From: Coxiellaceae bacterium
GTDB taxonomy: Bacteria > Pseudomonadota > Gammaproteobacteria > Berkiellales > Berkiellaceae
Assembly: GCA_947478905.1 (NCBI GenBank)
Contig: CANJXG010000001.1
Coordinates: 1-64,000 of the forward strand
Reading direction: 5' to 3'
DNA length: 64,000 nt
Shown here in pieces: positions 31,832-42,009 of the stretch (position 1 is its first letter; each line of letters opens with the position of its first letter). Both the position numbers and the translations under genes were made by a program. The notes beneath the pieces were generated by a model. That model had not been told where the DNA came from and searched no databases. It saw only the letters and a list, made by a program, of their open reading frames with translations.

Positions 31832-33973
31832 ATGTTTCAATACACTGATCTTCGCGAAACGTTGGAGAGCTATCTTACGCAAGATCAGGTTGAACAGATC
31901 ACTCAAGCTTATTTAGTCGCAGCCCAGGCACATCAGCACCAAACGCGGTTGAGTGGTGAGCCTTATATTACCCATCCTATCGAAGTTGCCAGAATTCTGG
32001 CCTCCATGCATCTTGATTATCAAAGTATCATGGCAGCATTGCTGCATGACACCATTGAGGATACATCATTAGATAAAAATCAAATTAAAGAAAAGTTTGG
32101 CGAAAAAATTGCTGATCTAGTGGATGGGGTGAGTAAATTAACAAATATTCATTTTGATTCTAAAGAAGAAGCACAAGCTGAAAACTTTCGCAAAATGATG
32201 CTCGCTATGACGCAAGATATTCGAGTCATTATTATTAAACTAGCCGATAGATTGCATAATATGCGAACCTTGATAGTACTGCCCCCTCCTAAACGTCGTC
32301 GTATTGCATTAGAAACTTTAGAAATTTATGCGCCCATTGCGCATCGTTTAGGTATGAATACTTTTAAAGTCGAATTTGAAGAACTAGGCTTTATGAATTT
32401 ATATCCCCTACGGCATAAGGTGATAAAAGAATGGGTTCGAAAATCTAGAGGCAATCGCAAGGCTTTAGTCTCAACGGTTGAAAACAAGATTACAGACGCT
32501 TTAACGCAAGCAGGTATTGAACATTGCACCGTACGGGGGCGAGAAAAATATCTTTATAGTTTATATAAAAAAATGCGCACCAAACGTCTGTCTTTATCTG
32601 ATATTTTAGATGTGTATGGTTTTAGAATTATTGTAGAGGATATTGGAGAGTGTTATCGAGTATTGGGTTTGATTCATAATCTTTATAGACCTGTATCGGG
32701 CCGATTTAAAGATTATATTGCAATCCCTAAAGCAAATGGATATCAATCGTTGCATACCAGTTTGCATGGCCCTTATGGGGTTCCTATCGAAGTTCAGATC
32801 CGCACAAAAGGAATGGAAGATATAGCAGAAAATGGGATCGCAGCGCATTGGCGTTATAAAAATAAAGAAGAAGAGATAAAAACTGATCCCGTTGCACATT
32901 TACGTACAGGAGAGTGGCTTCAAGGGTTACTAGACATTCAAGAAAATACAGGTGATTCTTTAGAGTTTATTAAAACAATTAAAATTGATTTATATCCAGA
33001 AGCGGTATATGTTTTTACGCCTACCGGAAATATTTTATCGTTGCCACAAGGCGCTACACCCGTAGATTTTGCTTATTTAGTGCATACAGACATTGGAAAT
33101 CATTGTATTGCATGTAAAATTAACCGCAAGCTGTCTCCTTTAAGTACGCGTTTAGAAAGTGGTCAGATTGTTGAAATTATCACTTCCCCTTTAGCAAAAC
33201 CCAACCCCGCTTGGTTAAGTTTTGCCTTAACAGGTAAAACGCGTAGTAATATTCGTCATTGGTTAAAAATACAACAACGTTCAGAGTCTCGTAATTTAGG
33301 CCAACGTTTAATTAATACCGTCTTGACATCTTATGGTCAAACAGAGGGGTTTTTAGAACAATTATCTTTTGAAAAAATGCAGCAAATTCTAGCAGTGCTT
33401 AAAATTGATACATTAGATTTGCTGTATGAAGAAATCGGTTTAGGAAAGCGCTTAGCCCCCTTAGTAGCACAAGTTATTTTAAATACTCAACACTCTGAAG
33501 CGTTAGACCATACTCAAACCCACCGTTCTTTTGATATTAAAGGTACAGAAGGTCTGATTGTTACCTATGCAAAATGTTGTTATCCTATTCCGGGTGATTT
33601 AATCGTGGGTCATCTGATAGAGGGGCAAGGGGTTACCGTTCATACTGAGCAGTGTGTGAAAGTATCCCAATTTCGAAAATATCCCCTTCATTGTATTAAC
33701 GTTCAGTGGGCAGAAAATATTCAAGGCGAGTTTCAGGTTCCTATTGAGGTAGAAGTGATTAATGATAAAGGAGTATTAGCAACATTAGCAAATACATTTT
33801 CAGAGGCTAATGCTAATATTGTAAATGTAGCCGTAGATGAGCGAGATGGAAAGCATAATATTGTTAAGTTTATTGTTCTGGTAAAAGATAGGGCACATTT
33901 AACTAAAATGATCCAACGTTTTCGTTTGTTAAATGTGGTAATCAAAATTGTTCGGGGTAAAAGTGTTGCTTGA
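31832..33973 (+). CDS. spoT: (p)ppGpp synthetase/hydrolase SpoT
   Basis: 713 residues. Domains in order: HD hydrolase (THPIEVARIL, HDTIEDT, ADRLHNMRTL), synthetase domain (GREKYLYSLYKKM, EVQIRT, GIAAHWRYK), TGS (YVFTPTGNILSLPQGATPVD), a helical region with a conserved Cys-Cys-Pro-containing zinc-finger-like segment (KCCYPIPGD), and C-terminal ACT. The full hydrolase motifs indicate a bifunctional enzyme. It controls stringent response together with DksA, whose gene is at the right edge. The recG frame begins in its last codons. Confidence 0.95.
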   Translation: MFQYTDLRETLESYLTQDQVEQITQAYLVAAQAHQHQTRLSGEPYITHPIEVARILASMHLDYQSIMAALLHDTIEDTSLDKNQIKEKFGEKIADLVDGVSKLTNIHFDSKEEAQAENFRKMMLAMTQDIRVIIIKLADRLHNMRTLIVLPPPKRRRIALETLEIYAPIAHRLGMNTFKVEFEELGFMNLYPLRHKVIKEWVRKSRGNRKALVSTVENKITDALTQAGIEHCTVRGREKYLYSLYKKMRTKRLSLSDILDVYGFRIIVEDIGECYRVLGLIHNLYRPVSGRFKDYIAIPKANGYQSLHTSLHGPYGVPIEVQIRTKGMEDIAENGIAAHWRYKNKEEEIKTDPVAHLRTGEWLQGLLDIQENTGDSLEFIKTIKIDLYPEAVYVFTPTGNILSLPQGATPVDFAYLVHTDIGNHCIACKINRKLSPLSTRLESGQIVEIITSPLAKPNPAWLSFALTGKTRSNIRHWLKIQQRSESRNLGQRLINTVLTSYGQTEGFLEQLSFEKMQQILAVLKIDTLDLLYEEIGLGKRLAPLVAQVILNTQHSEALDHTQTHRSFDIKGTEGLIVTYAKCCYPIPGDLIVGHLIEGQGVTVHTEQCVKVSQFRKYPLHCINVQWAENIQGEFQVPIEVEVINDKGVLATLANTFSEANANIVNVAVDERDGKHNIVKFIVLVKDRAHLTKMIQRFRLLNVVIKIVRGKSVA

Positions 33974-35993
33974 TTTTGATTACAATCAATCACTATCAGT
34001 TGTTAAAGGGGTGGGTTCTAAAATATTAGCTAAATTGGCTAAATGTGATTTATATACTTTTAAAGATATACTTTTTTATTTTCCTATTCGATACGAAGAC
34101 AAAACCAAGATAACCCCAATCACAGAGCTAAGAGACGGCGAGTTTTGTGTGATTGAAGGTATTATAAGTAAAATTTATAATGTCAAAAAAAATGTATTGA
34201 TTGAGTTAAAAGATCCCTCTGATGATAGTTCTGTTGTTCGATTAATTTTCTTCCATCTTCATCCTGTTCAACGTAAAGATTTTAAAATAAATAGTGTATT
34301 ACGGTGTTATGGTAGTGTCCGATTTGAGCGCAATCATTGTAGTATGATGCATCCCGATGTTCAATGTATTATAGAGGATGCTCCTGCGTTAGAGCAGTAT
34401 TTAACGCCTGTTTATTCAGTAACTCAAGGGCTACATCAATCGATTCTTAGAAAAATTATACGACAAGTTTTAGAATGCTTTGTAAAAAAGTACGGTCATA
34501 CAAAAACGGCATCTGCTTTATTATTCATGCATCACCCTGCGGCCAATACGCACAGTGATTCTATTGTAACTCGGCAACATTCTGTTTGTCAGTATTTGAT
34601 AGTACAAGAATTATCCAATCAATTATGTAATTTAAGAAAATTAAAATCAGAAAGTCAAGTCGATTGTGCTGTAAAAATTGAATTGACCTCTACAACTCAA
34701 GCGAATATCGCTACATTTTTTAAAAATTGTCCCTTTAGTTTAACAACAGCACAACACCGTGTCATTCAAGAAATCATGCAGGACTTTTCAAGTGATAAAG
34801 TGATGATGCGTTTGGTACAAGGAGATGTGGGCTCAGGAAAAACAATGGTTGCAGCACTTTCAGCATTAATTGCTTTGAGTGATGGTAAGCAAGTTGCTTT
34901 AATGGCACCTACAGAACTACTGGCCTTGCAATTGTTTCAAAATTTTAGCCAATGGCTTAATCCTTTTGGATTTGAAAGTATCTGGCTTTGCGGTAGTATG
35001 TCGGCAAAAGAGAAAAAGCAAGCTTTAGGGCGGTTATTAGAAAATAAACCACTTATCGCAATAGGAACGCATGCTTTGTTTCAAAAAGCAGTACAATTTA
35101 ATAATTTAGCGTTTATTATTATCGATGAACAACATCGATTTGGTGTGCATCAGCGTTTTGCCTTAATGTCTAAAAATACAGATAGCCAACAGGTGCATCA
35201 ATTAATTATGACGGCAACGCCTATTCCCCGAACCTTAGCGATGACTCAGTATGCAAATTTAGATATCTCTGTTATCAATGAGCTTCCAGTGGGGCGAAAA
35301 GCAATTAAAACTATTGTGATGTCAGAGCCTCGTAGATCAGAAATTATTCAAAAAATGCGTGCATTATTTCAAGCAGGGCAGCAAGTGTATTGGGTGTGTA
35401 CAGTGATTGACGAATCACAAGATTCTCAAGCCGCGACGCAGAGTTTTAGCTTATTACAATTAGAATGCAGTAATGCGCGTATTGGCTTAATTCATGGCCG
35501 AATGTCTATGCAAGAAAAAGAACTCACTATGAAAGCTTTTAAAGCCGGCGAGCTTCAAGTATTAGTAGCTACCACGGTCATTGAAGTAGGGGTAGATGTG
35601 CCTAATGCTACGTTAATGGTTATTGAAAATCCAGAACGTTTAGGATTAGCACAGCTCCATCAATTAAGAGGTCGAGTAGGTCGAGGAGTATTGCAAAGTT
35701 TTTGTATTTTATTGTATAAATTACCTTTGCAAGAAAAAGCAAAGGCACGTTTAGAAGTGTTAAGATCATCACAAGATGGGTTTTTTATAGCAGAAAAAGA
35801 CTTAGAATTGAGAGGGTGTGGAGAGATAATAGGCGCTAAACAAAGCGGGGGAAAAAATTTTAAAATTCTTGATTTAGTAAGAGATAAAGAACTCATTACA
35901 CACTATGCTAAAATGACTAAAGAGCATACCCCTGAATTACCAGAATTGTTTGACAGTATCCAAGAATACACCCAATTGCAAAGCGTTGGTTAA
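33963..35993 (+). CDS. recG: ATP-dependent DNA helicase RecG
   Basis: About 676 residues; remodels stalled forks and branched DNA. The wedge domain occupies the first ~250 residues. Helicase motifs: GDVGSGKTMVAAL (Walker A), IIDEQHRFGVHQR (DEQH), TATPIPRTLAM, and in the second RecA lobe GLIHGRMS, ATTVIEVGVDVPNAT and QLRGRVGRG. Start uncertain: GTG at 33963 or TTG at 33966, both behind GGGGTAA at 33954-33960. Either overlaps the spoT stop. Its stop overlaps the convergent esterase gene by 4 bases. Confidence 0.95.
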   Translation: MLLDFDYNQSLSVVKGVGSKILAKLAKCDLYTFKDILFYFPIRYEDKTKITPITELRDGEFCVIEGIISKIYNVKKNVLIELKDPSDDSSVVRLIFFHLHPVQRKDFKINSVLRCYGSVRFERNHCSMMHPDVQCIIEDAPALEQYLTPVYSVTQGLHQSILRKIIRQVLECFVKKYGHTKTASALLFMHHPAANTHSDSIVTRQHSVCQYLIVQELSNQLCNLRKLKSESQVDCAVKIELTSTTQANIATFFKNCPFSLTTAQHRVIQEIMQDFSSDKVMMRLVQGDVGSGKTMVAALSALIALSDGKQVALMAPTELLALQLFQNFSQWLNPFGFESIWLCGSMSAKEKKQALGRLLENKPLIAIGTHALFQKAVQFNNLAFIIIDEQHRFGVHQRFALMSKNTDSQQVHQLIMTATPIPRTLAMTQYANLDISVINELPVGRKAIKTIVMSEPRRSEIIQKMRALFQAGQQVYWVCTVIDESQDSQAATQSFSLLQLECSNARIGLIHGRMSMQEKELTMKAFKAGELQVLVATTVIEVGVDVPNATLMVIENPERLGLAQLHQLRGRVGRGVLQSFCILLYKLPLQEKAKARLEVLRSSQDGFFIAEKDLELRGCGEIIGAKQSGGKNFKILDLVRDKELITHYAKMTKEHTPELPELFDSIQEYTQLQSVG

Positions 35994-36907
35994 TGATTAT
36001 TGACTAACTGGATTAACAAGCTTTCAAAAGCTTGTTTGTTTTCTCCTGCATGTATAAGATGTTTTCCAGAGTTAAAACTATGTAAATGGCAAGCTGGATT
36101 TGTCTGACAGGCCTGCATTTGTTTTGTATAATCGGAATAATTATCATCTTTGGAAATAATTAGATGAAAAGGCGCTAATATTTTATGTAAACTATTTCTT
36201 GTTTTTAAATCTAATTTATATACTTGTAAAGCTGCGGGAATGACATTATACAGTAAGGAGGGTTGATTATCAATCATATGCTTTGCAATAGCATCGCCAC
36301 TTGTATAATTAGGTATTTCACATCCTAAATACGTATAATTGCAATAATGTCGCCATACTGAATAGACATCCATTTGTAGTCTACGAGCAGGGGTATTCAT
36401 TTTGAGAAAAATAGCAGGGTTATATAAAATAAGGTGAACATTTTTTGGTAAAGTATTTTGTTGTGCTAGATTCGCTAATAGTGCTCCACTTAAAGAAAAC
36501 CCCACCACAGTCAGCGATTGATATTTTTTTGAGAGTGCATTAATAGTGTTTTTTATGTATTCTTCTAAAATATTAGTATCTAATTTTGAGAGTGTTTCTA
36601 GGTTTTTTCCATGAAAGGGTAAAAGAGGTGCATAGATATCAGCTGGAAGAGAGCGGCTTATGTTCTGTATTAAATCTGCCCATGCCCTTGGGGAGCTTTG
36701 AAAGCCATGTATTAAAATAACGGCTTTATTATAATGTTGCACTTTGGTGATAGGATGCATTTTTTCAAGAAACCCTTCTTTATTTCTAGGGTATAGTTGA
36801 TTCACAACGCGTTGTGCTTCTTGATCTAAAAGCGTGCCGCTTAAAAAAAATAAAATGATTACGAATAGTAATGACCCTATTAAGAAGGTAGATTTTAGAG
36901 ATCGCAT
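35990..36907 (-). CDS. Membrane-anchored alpha/beta hydrolase
   Basis: 305 residues. An N-terminal hydrophobic helix (~7-27) acts as signal anchor. The hydrolase core has an oxyanion-type ILIHGFQSSPRAW and the nucleophile elbow VVGFSLSGAL (Ser138 in G-F-S-L-S-G). A candidate acid lies in the ISKDDNYSD segment and a candidate His in GKHLIHAGE. This is a carboxylesterase/lipase-like enzyme facing the periplasm; substrate unknown. hemW starts upstream on the same strand, 11 bases away, so the two may be co-transcribed. Confidence 0.8.
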   Translation of the reverse strand: MRSLKSTFLIGSLLFVIILFFLSGTLLDQEAQRVVNQLYPRNKEGFLEKMHPITKVQHYNKAVILIHGFQSSPRAWADLIQNISRSLPADIYAPLLPFHGKNLETLSKLDTNILEEYIKNTINALSKKYQSLTVVGFSLSGALLANLAQQNTLPKNVHLILYNPAIFLKMNTPARRLQMDVYSVWRHYCNYTYLGCEIPNYTSGDAIAKHMIDNQPSLLYNVIPAALQVYKLDLKTRNSLHKILAPFHLIISKDDNYSDYTKQMQACQTNPACHLHSFNSGKHLIHAGENKQAFESLLIQLVNNH

Positions 36908-36918
36908 ATTTTATTTCC

Positions 36919-38052
36919 TTATAAAAAAAGGGTGATTAAATCATTTAAAAAGCGAGACCCCTGTATCGTGGGGCATATTGTATTTTTTGTAATATCGATA
37001 TCTAGCAATCCTAGATCTTTTGCTTTTTGTAAAGGTGCATGAATGACTTCAAGGGGTAATCCCGTTCTTTGAGTAAATACAGGAGTAGAAAACCCTTTAG
37101 TTAATCGTAATGCATTTAGCATAAATTCAAAAGGGAGTTCTTTTGGATTAATTTTTTCAGTTTTAGCATTCAAATCAAGATGGTTTTGATGCGCTTGTAA
37201 ATACGCTTTAGGATGGCGCATTTTAACGGTGCGGGTATTATTTATTTTACCATGTGCCCCACAGCCTATTCCTAAGTAATCTCCAAATGTCCAATAATTT
37301 AAATTATGTTGACAAGCTTGCCCCCGAGTATACGCAGAGACTTCATATTGCACAAACCCATTTTTTGACAATAAGTTTTGGCCTTCATTTTGCATGTGCC
37401 ATAATAGATCATCATTTGGTAATTTGGGGGGATGTTGGTAAAAAGGCGTATTAGGCTCTAAAGTTAATTGATACCAAGATAAATGGGTAGCCGGAAATTT
37501 TAGAGCATATTCTAAATCGGCTAATGCTTCTTTTAGCGTTTGTGAAGGAAGACCGAACATTAAATCTAAATTGAAATTTTCAAAGCCCGCTTGTAAAACG
37601 GAGTCAATAGCTTTGCTGGCTTGTACAGTATCATGTGCTCGCCCAAGCCGTTGCAGCATCATGTCATTAAAACTTTGGATGCCTACAGAAATACGATTAA
37701 TCCCTATTTTTTTATATTCAATAAAACGAGCCAGCTTAACAGATTCAGGATTGGCTTCTAAAGTGATTTCAATATTAGGATCAAACGGTAATAAGGTTTG
37801 CAAACCTGCAAATAATTGCGCATAGGCCTTCGGAGAAAAAAGACTGGGCGTGCCACCGCCTATAAAAATGCTGGTTAAAGAGCGTTTTGGATCTACATTT
37901 TGAATGCTGATTGCAAAATCATCTAACAGTGCACTTATATAATCTTTTTCAGGGAGTTCACCATTTTGTGTATGACTGTTAAAATCACAATAAGGGCATT
38001 TTTTAACACACCAAGGAATATGAATATATAAACTAACAGGGATAGAATTCAT
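36919..38052 (-). CDS. hemW: HemW-type radical SAM protein (coproporphyrinogen-oxidase-like)
   Basis: 377 residues. The radical SAM cluster motif C15-VKK-C19-PY-C22 is at the N-terminus (HIPWCVKKCPYCDF). The presence of SVGIQSFND and the lack of HemN N-terminal residues favour HemW, a heme chaperone, over HemN. Followed by the HemN C-terminal domain. Its start overlaps the rdgB stop by 4 bases; the rdgB-hemW pair is a conserved gammaproteobacterial arrangement. Confidence 0.92.
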   Translation of the reverse strand: MNSIPVSLYIHIPWCVKKCPYCDFNSHTQNGELPEKDYISALLDDFAISIQNVDPKRSLTSIFIGGGTPSLFSPKAYAQLFAGLQTLLPFDPNIEITLEANPESVKLARFIEYKKIGINRISVGIQSFNDMMLQRLGRAHDTVQASKAIDSVLQAGFENFNLDLMFGLPSQTLKEALADLEYALKFPATHLSWYQLTLEPNTPFYQHPPKLPNDDLLWHMQNEGQNLLSKNGFVQYEVSAYTRGQACQHNLNYWTFGDYLGIGCGAHGKINNTRTVKMRHPKAYLQAHQNHLDLNAKTEKINPKELPFEFMLNALRLTKGFSTPVFTQRTGLPLEVIHAPLQKAKDLGLLDIDITKNTICPTIQGSRFLNDLITLFL

Positions 38053-38648
38053 TTTAAATACATCTTTTTTAAATGCTCGATTAAAAGAGCAAGTGCTTGG
38101 GCACGATGCGAGACTGTATTTTTTTGTTCTAAGCTGAGTTCAGCAGCGCTGCAATGGAGGGTTGGAATCAAAAAAATAGGGTCATATCCAAAGCCTTGTG
38201 TGCCTCGTGGTTGCGTCAGAATTTCTCCATGCCATTGTGCTTGGCAAATAAAAGGTTCGGGATCATTTTCATGTTGTACTAATACAATAGTGCAAGAATA
38301 ATGTGCCTGTCTATCTTTAGACTCGAAGAATTCTAGCGCCTTTAATAGCTTTTGGGTATGGGCATATGCTGGAACATCTATGCCGGCATAGCGCGCAGAA
38401 TAGATTCCTGGTGCGCCTTGTAATATATCTACGCACAAGCCAGAATCTTCCCCAAAACAGGGGAGTTGGCTATATTTTGAACCTTGGCGTGCTTTAAGCA
38501 GCGCATTTTCAATGAACGTTAAGCCTGTTTCTTCAGCGGGGATGATATTTAATGTATTTTGAGGGATAATTTCAATAGGGAGGCTATCAAGTAGTGCCTT
38601 GATTTCGCTAATTTTTGCTTGATTATTGGAGGCAAGCAGGATTTTCAT
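38049..38648 (-). CDS. rdgB: XTP/dITP pyrophosphatase (RdgB/HAM1)
   Basis: 199 residues; removes non-canonical purine nucleotides. Start chosen at 38648 so the protein begins MKILLASNNQAKISEI, the HAM1 signature; an in-frame upstream ATG at 38720 would add 24 non-conserved residues. Other motifs: FGEDSGLCVDILQGAPGIYS, GFGYDPIF, and SHRAQAL at the C-terminus. Overlaps hemW by 4 bases. Confidence 0.94.
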   Translation of the reverse strand: MKILLASNNQAKISEIKALLDSLPIEIIPQNTLNIIPAEETGLTFIENALLKARQGSKYSQLPCFGEDSGLCVDILQGAPGIYSARYAGIDVPAYAHTQKLLKALEFFESKDRQAHYSCTIVLVQHENDPEPFICQAQWHGEILTQPRGTQGFGYDPIFLIPTLHCSAAELSLEQKNTVSHRAQALALLIEHLKKMYLK

Positions 38649-38754
38649 TATTATGTTAACTACCGTAAGTTGCTCAGCTTGAATGCTGCGCCCCATAAAA
38701 TGAGGCGCGGTTTTTAACATAATTTTATCATAAATAGAGTATTAAAGAGAAACC

Positions 38755-39138
38755 TTATAATCTAGGTTCTTCTTTAGTAAATATATGGGTTTCTGCCGGT
38801 GGTTGGGTAGTACACATTGCTGCGTCTTTACCACAACATTTACATTTGCCACAGCAACACATTCTAATCGTTAAATTGTAAAAAAAACTGAAAAAGAAAC
38901 CACACATTAAACCAACAGCAAATGCCCAAGCACCGCCGATTAAGCTACCAGCATAGGTTGCAGCGTATCCACTATAAACCGATCCTAATAAAGTAACATA
39001 AGGCACCCCTATGTTTAAATAAGTTGCCATTAGCCCTAAAATAAACACCCCTAATCCTGAAGTTAAAGCAGTTGCGATGCTAAAACCACACACACTTAAT
39101 TTACATTTAACCCAGCATTTTGATTTATCGGCGTACAT
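38755..39138 (-). CDS. Small membrane protein with a cysteine-rich tail, 127 aa
   Basis: Two or three hydrophobic segments (~15-40, ~45-60 and ~66-90) suggest an inner-membrane protein. It ends in a cytoplasmic or lumenal tail carrying a dense cysteine cluster (CCCGKCKCCGKDAAMC), plus cysteines near the N-terminus (SKCWVKCKLSVC). Could bind metal or form disulfides. No known family was recognised. Separate from rdgB by ~100 bases. A stop-flanked clean frame with a good start supports a real gene. Confidence 0.6.
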   Translation of the reverse strand: MYADKSKCWVKCKLSVCGFSIATALTSGLGVFILGLMATYLNIGVPYVTLLGSVYSGYAATYAGSLIGGAWAFAVGLMCGFFFSFFYNLTIRMCCCGKCKCCGKDAAMCTTQPPAETHIFTKEEPRL

Positions 39139-39272
39139 GATGTTATCCCCTTTATAATATTAATAATATTAAAAACTGATTAATTATTAAGATAATCTAT
39201 ATCTTAAGCAATTTAAGTATAGTGTATAAATTATATTTTTTATGTTTTTCTAATTTAGATAGCTGTAGAAAT

Positions 39273-39758
39273 TTACAATTGACTCCTTATTCTGCTTTTT
39301 GATGTGCTCGCTTGTTCCTCTGTTGTGCTATTCCCTACAAGCACTCGTGCTTCTTGAGGATCTACGCGTAAGTTTTTTGGGGGAACATAGTCTCCAAAAA
39401 AAGAGGGCAGAGCTTGAGTATTTGTACTATTAAGTTTATTTGTAGTTGAATCTGACATGGATGCTTCTTGAGAGGGATTGGTGATTCCTCTGCCTAAATC
39501 AACAGGTATTCTAATGATATCAGCTACTAAATCGCCTAATAGGGCACCCGCTAGGGCGAAGGGTTTTATACTAGCTTTGGCTATGACTGCTAAAGCAAAA
39601 GGTAAGCCCCGATTTGGATTGCTCGAGGAAGACTCATCTAAATAGGTCTCACTTGGATCCAATGATCCAGAGCTGCTGGGGAGCAGGGGTGGATACACTA
39701 CAAAATTATTGTAGACACTTTTAGTATATGGAAAATAACGATCACCTAATGCCATCAT
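39273..39758 (-). CDS. Hypothetical protein with YceK-like segment, 161 aa
   Basis: The N-terminal ~50 residues are serine/proline-rich. A central segment FALAGALLGDLVADIIRIPVDLGR resembles the DLxxDTLxLPYDL-type motif of the YceK lipoprotein family, but no lipobox or signal peptide is visible. The C-terminal half is serine/threonine-rich and probably disordered (QEASMSDSTTNKLNS). The start is MM with AGGAG in good position upstream. Unknown function; could be a substrate of a secretion system, by composition only. Confidence 0.5.
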   Translation of the reverse strand: MMALGDRYFPYTKSVYNNFVVYPPLLPSSSGSLDPSETYLDESSSSNPNRGLPFALAVIAKASIKPFALAGALLGDLVADIIRIPVDLGRGITNPSQEASMSDSTTNKLNSTNTQALPSFFGDYVPPKNLRVDPQEARVLVGNSTTEEQASTSKSRIRSQL

Positions 39759-39957
39759 AGTGCTCCTAATGTATTTTTAGATCTATATAGTTAAAAGGAT
39801 AACACATATTTTGGTAAGTTTTCTAGAAATAGTTGACAAATAATAATTAAAATAAAAATCAATGAGTTATATTATAATAATGGGGGCTTTATCTTCTGTA
39901 TATTATTATGATGTAACTATGATAAAATAATCTTTATATTTATTTTTAGGACAGAAT

Positions 39958-42009
39958 ATGGTTGATCAAGTATACCCCCCATCTTCTTCTCGTTTTATTT
40001 TAGCCAACGCTATTCGTGCTTTGAGCATGGATGCGGTTCAAAAAGCCAATTCCGGACATCCTGGTATGCCCATGGGAATGGCGGATATTGCGGAAGTGTT
40101 ATGGAATGATTTTTTAAATCATAATCCTAAAAACCCTCATTGGGTTAATCGGGATCGCTTTGTTTTATCCAATGGGCACGGTGCGATGTTGCACTATAGC
40201 CTGTTGCATTTAACAGGCTATGATCTCTCTATTGAGGATATTAAACAATTTCGTCAATGGGGATCCAAAACCCCTGGACATCCAGAATTAGGCTTCACGC
40301 CCGGGATTGAAACCACCACCGGCCCTTTAGCGCAAGGGTTAGCAAACGCAGTAGGGATGGCGTTGGCAGAAAAATTATTAGCAAATCATTTTAATAAAAA
40401 TACCAAACTCGTTGATCATTTTACCTATGTCTTTTTAGGAGATGGATGTTTGATGGAAGGACTGTCTCATGAAGTGGGCTCTTTAGCCGGTACTTTAGGG
40501 TTAGGAAAATTAATTGCTTTTTGGGATGATAATGGCATTTCTATTGATGGAAAGGTAGTCGGCTGGTTTGCAGATAATACCCCAGAGCGTTTTAAAGCGT
40601 ACGGTTGGCATGTGATTGCTGATATTGATGGTCATGATCCTCAAGCTATAAAGCAGGCCATTATAACCGCTAGAAATACCCATGATAAACCGAGTTTGCT
40701 GTGTTGTAAAACGGTGATTGGATATGGCGCGCCTACGGTATCGGGTACTGCAAAAGTGCATGGAGCAGCATTAGGGGAAGCTGAGGTGGCTGCGGCCCGT
40801 GTAAAGTTAGATTGGCCTTATCCTGCTTTTGAAATTCCTAATGAGATTTATCAACAATGGGATGCAACTGAAAAAGGGGCTCGTATTGAAGAACAATGGA
40901 ATGCTATTTTTACAAATTATCAAGAACAGTATCCAGAATTAGCTAAAGAATTTACGCGTCGTATGGCTGGCAAATTACCTGAATCTTTTGCAGGTATGAT
41001 GTCAGAGTTATTAGTCACTACTCAAAAAAATGGTAAAAATAAGGCAACCAGAGCCGCTTCGCATGACGTATTAAATCAAATAGCAGCTTTATTGCCTGAG
41101 TTAATTGGAGGCTCTGCAGATTTAACCGAGTCTAATTTAACGGCTTGGGATGGATGTGAAATTATTTCTAAAGCTGCACTTTGTAGCAATCACGCTGGAA
41201 ATTATTTACATTATGGCGTTCGAGAATTTGGGATGGGGGCTATTATGAATGGCCTGCGGCTACATGGTGGCTTTATTCCCTTTGGAGGCACATTTTTAAG
41301 TTTTCTAGATTATATGCGTAATAGTGTTAGAATGGCAGCTTTGATGCATCAACAGGTTATATTTGTCTATTCTCATGATTCTATTGGATTAGGAGAAGAT
41401 GGTCCTACCCATCAGCCTATTGAACATATTACTATGCTCAGAGCCACTCCAAATATGAGGCTCTGGCGTCCTTGTGATGATGTAGAAACGGTGGCAGCAT
41501 GGACGAGTGCTATAGAACACCATAGTGGACCTACGAGTTTATTATTAACCAGACAATCGGTTGTACATCAAAATAGATCTGAAGCTATTTTGAATACTAT
41601 TCAAAAAGGCGGATATATTATATATGAGGCTACCCAACAACCTGATGTTATTATAATGGCAACGGGTTCAGAAGTGGCGATATGTATCGAAGCCGCGGTA
41701 CAATTAAAAGATGAAATTGCACTGCGTGTAGTCTCGATGCCTTGTGTAGAAGTATTTGAAGCGCAAGAGCAATCGTATAAGCAAAGTATTTTGCCAGATA
41801 GTATTAAAAAACGTCTTGCAGTAGAAGCAGGTCATCCCATGAGTTGGTATAAATATTTAGGTGAACAAGGGGTGATGATAGGAGTAGATCATTTTGGAGC
41901 CTCTGCTCCAGCGGCTATTTTATTTCAAAAATATGGATTTTCAGTCGAGAATATTATAAAAAAAATACGGGAGCATTATTATGACGAATCAAGCAAATCA
42001 TCCAATTAA
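39958..42009 (+). CDS. tkt: Transketolase
   Basis: 683 residues; thiamine-diphosphate enzyme of the pentose phosphate pathway. Recognisable: [31 protein letters not shown], the ThDP-binding [12 protein letters not shown] ... NG, the central [10 protein letters not shown] and [19 protein letters not shown]. Length matches E. coli TktA (663). AGGA precedes the ATG. First gene of a five-gene carbon-metabolism operon; gap starts 29 bases before its stop. Confidence 0.96.
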   Translation: MVDQVYPPSSSRFILANAIRALSMDAVQKANSGHPGMPMGMADIAEVLWNDFLNHNPKNPHWVNRDRFVLSNGHGAMLHYSLLHLTGYDLSIEDIKQFRQWGSKTPGHPELGFTPGIETTTGPLAQGLANAVGMALAEKLLANHFNKNTKLVDHFTYVFLGDGCLMEGLSHEVGSLAGTLGLGKLIAFWDDNGISIDGKVVGWFADNTPERFKAYGWHVIADIDGHDPQAIKQAIITARNTHDKPSLLCCKTVIGYGAPTVSGTAKVHGAALGEAEVAAARVKLDWPYPAFEIPNEIYQQWDATEKGARIEEQWNAIFTNYQEQYPELAKEFTRRMAGKLPESFAGMMSELLVTTQKNGKNKATRAASHDVLNQIAALLPELIGGSADLTESNLTAWDGCEIISKAALCSNHAGNYLHYGVREFGMGAIMNGLRLHGGFIPFGGTFLSFLDYMRNSVRMAALMHQQVIFVYSHDSIGLGEDGPTHQPIEHITMLRATPNMRLWRPCDDVETVAAWTSAIEHHSGPTSLLLTRQSVVHQNRSEAILNTIQKGGYIIYEATQQPDVIIMATGSEVAICIEAAVQLKDEIALRVVSMPCVEVFEAQEQSYKQSILPDSIKKRLAVEAGHPMSWYKYLGEQGVMIGVDHFGASAPAAILFQKYGFSVENIIKKIREHYYDESSKSSN

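Noticed and set aside
36919-38052. Annotation as oxygen-independent coproporphyrinogen oxidase HemN
   Set aside because: The motif set and linkage to rdgB fit HemW; HemN's N-terminal extension is absent.
39833-39878. Consensus promoter for tkt from TTGACA at 39833-39838
   Set aside because: No -10 hexamer at 16-18 bases; the nearest TATAAT (39873) is 34 bases away, so I do not call it.
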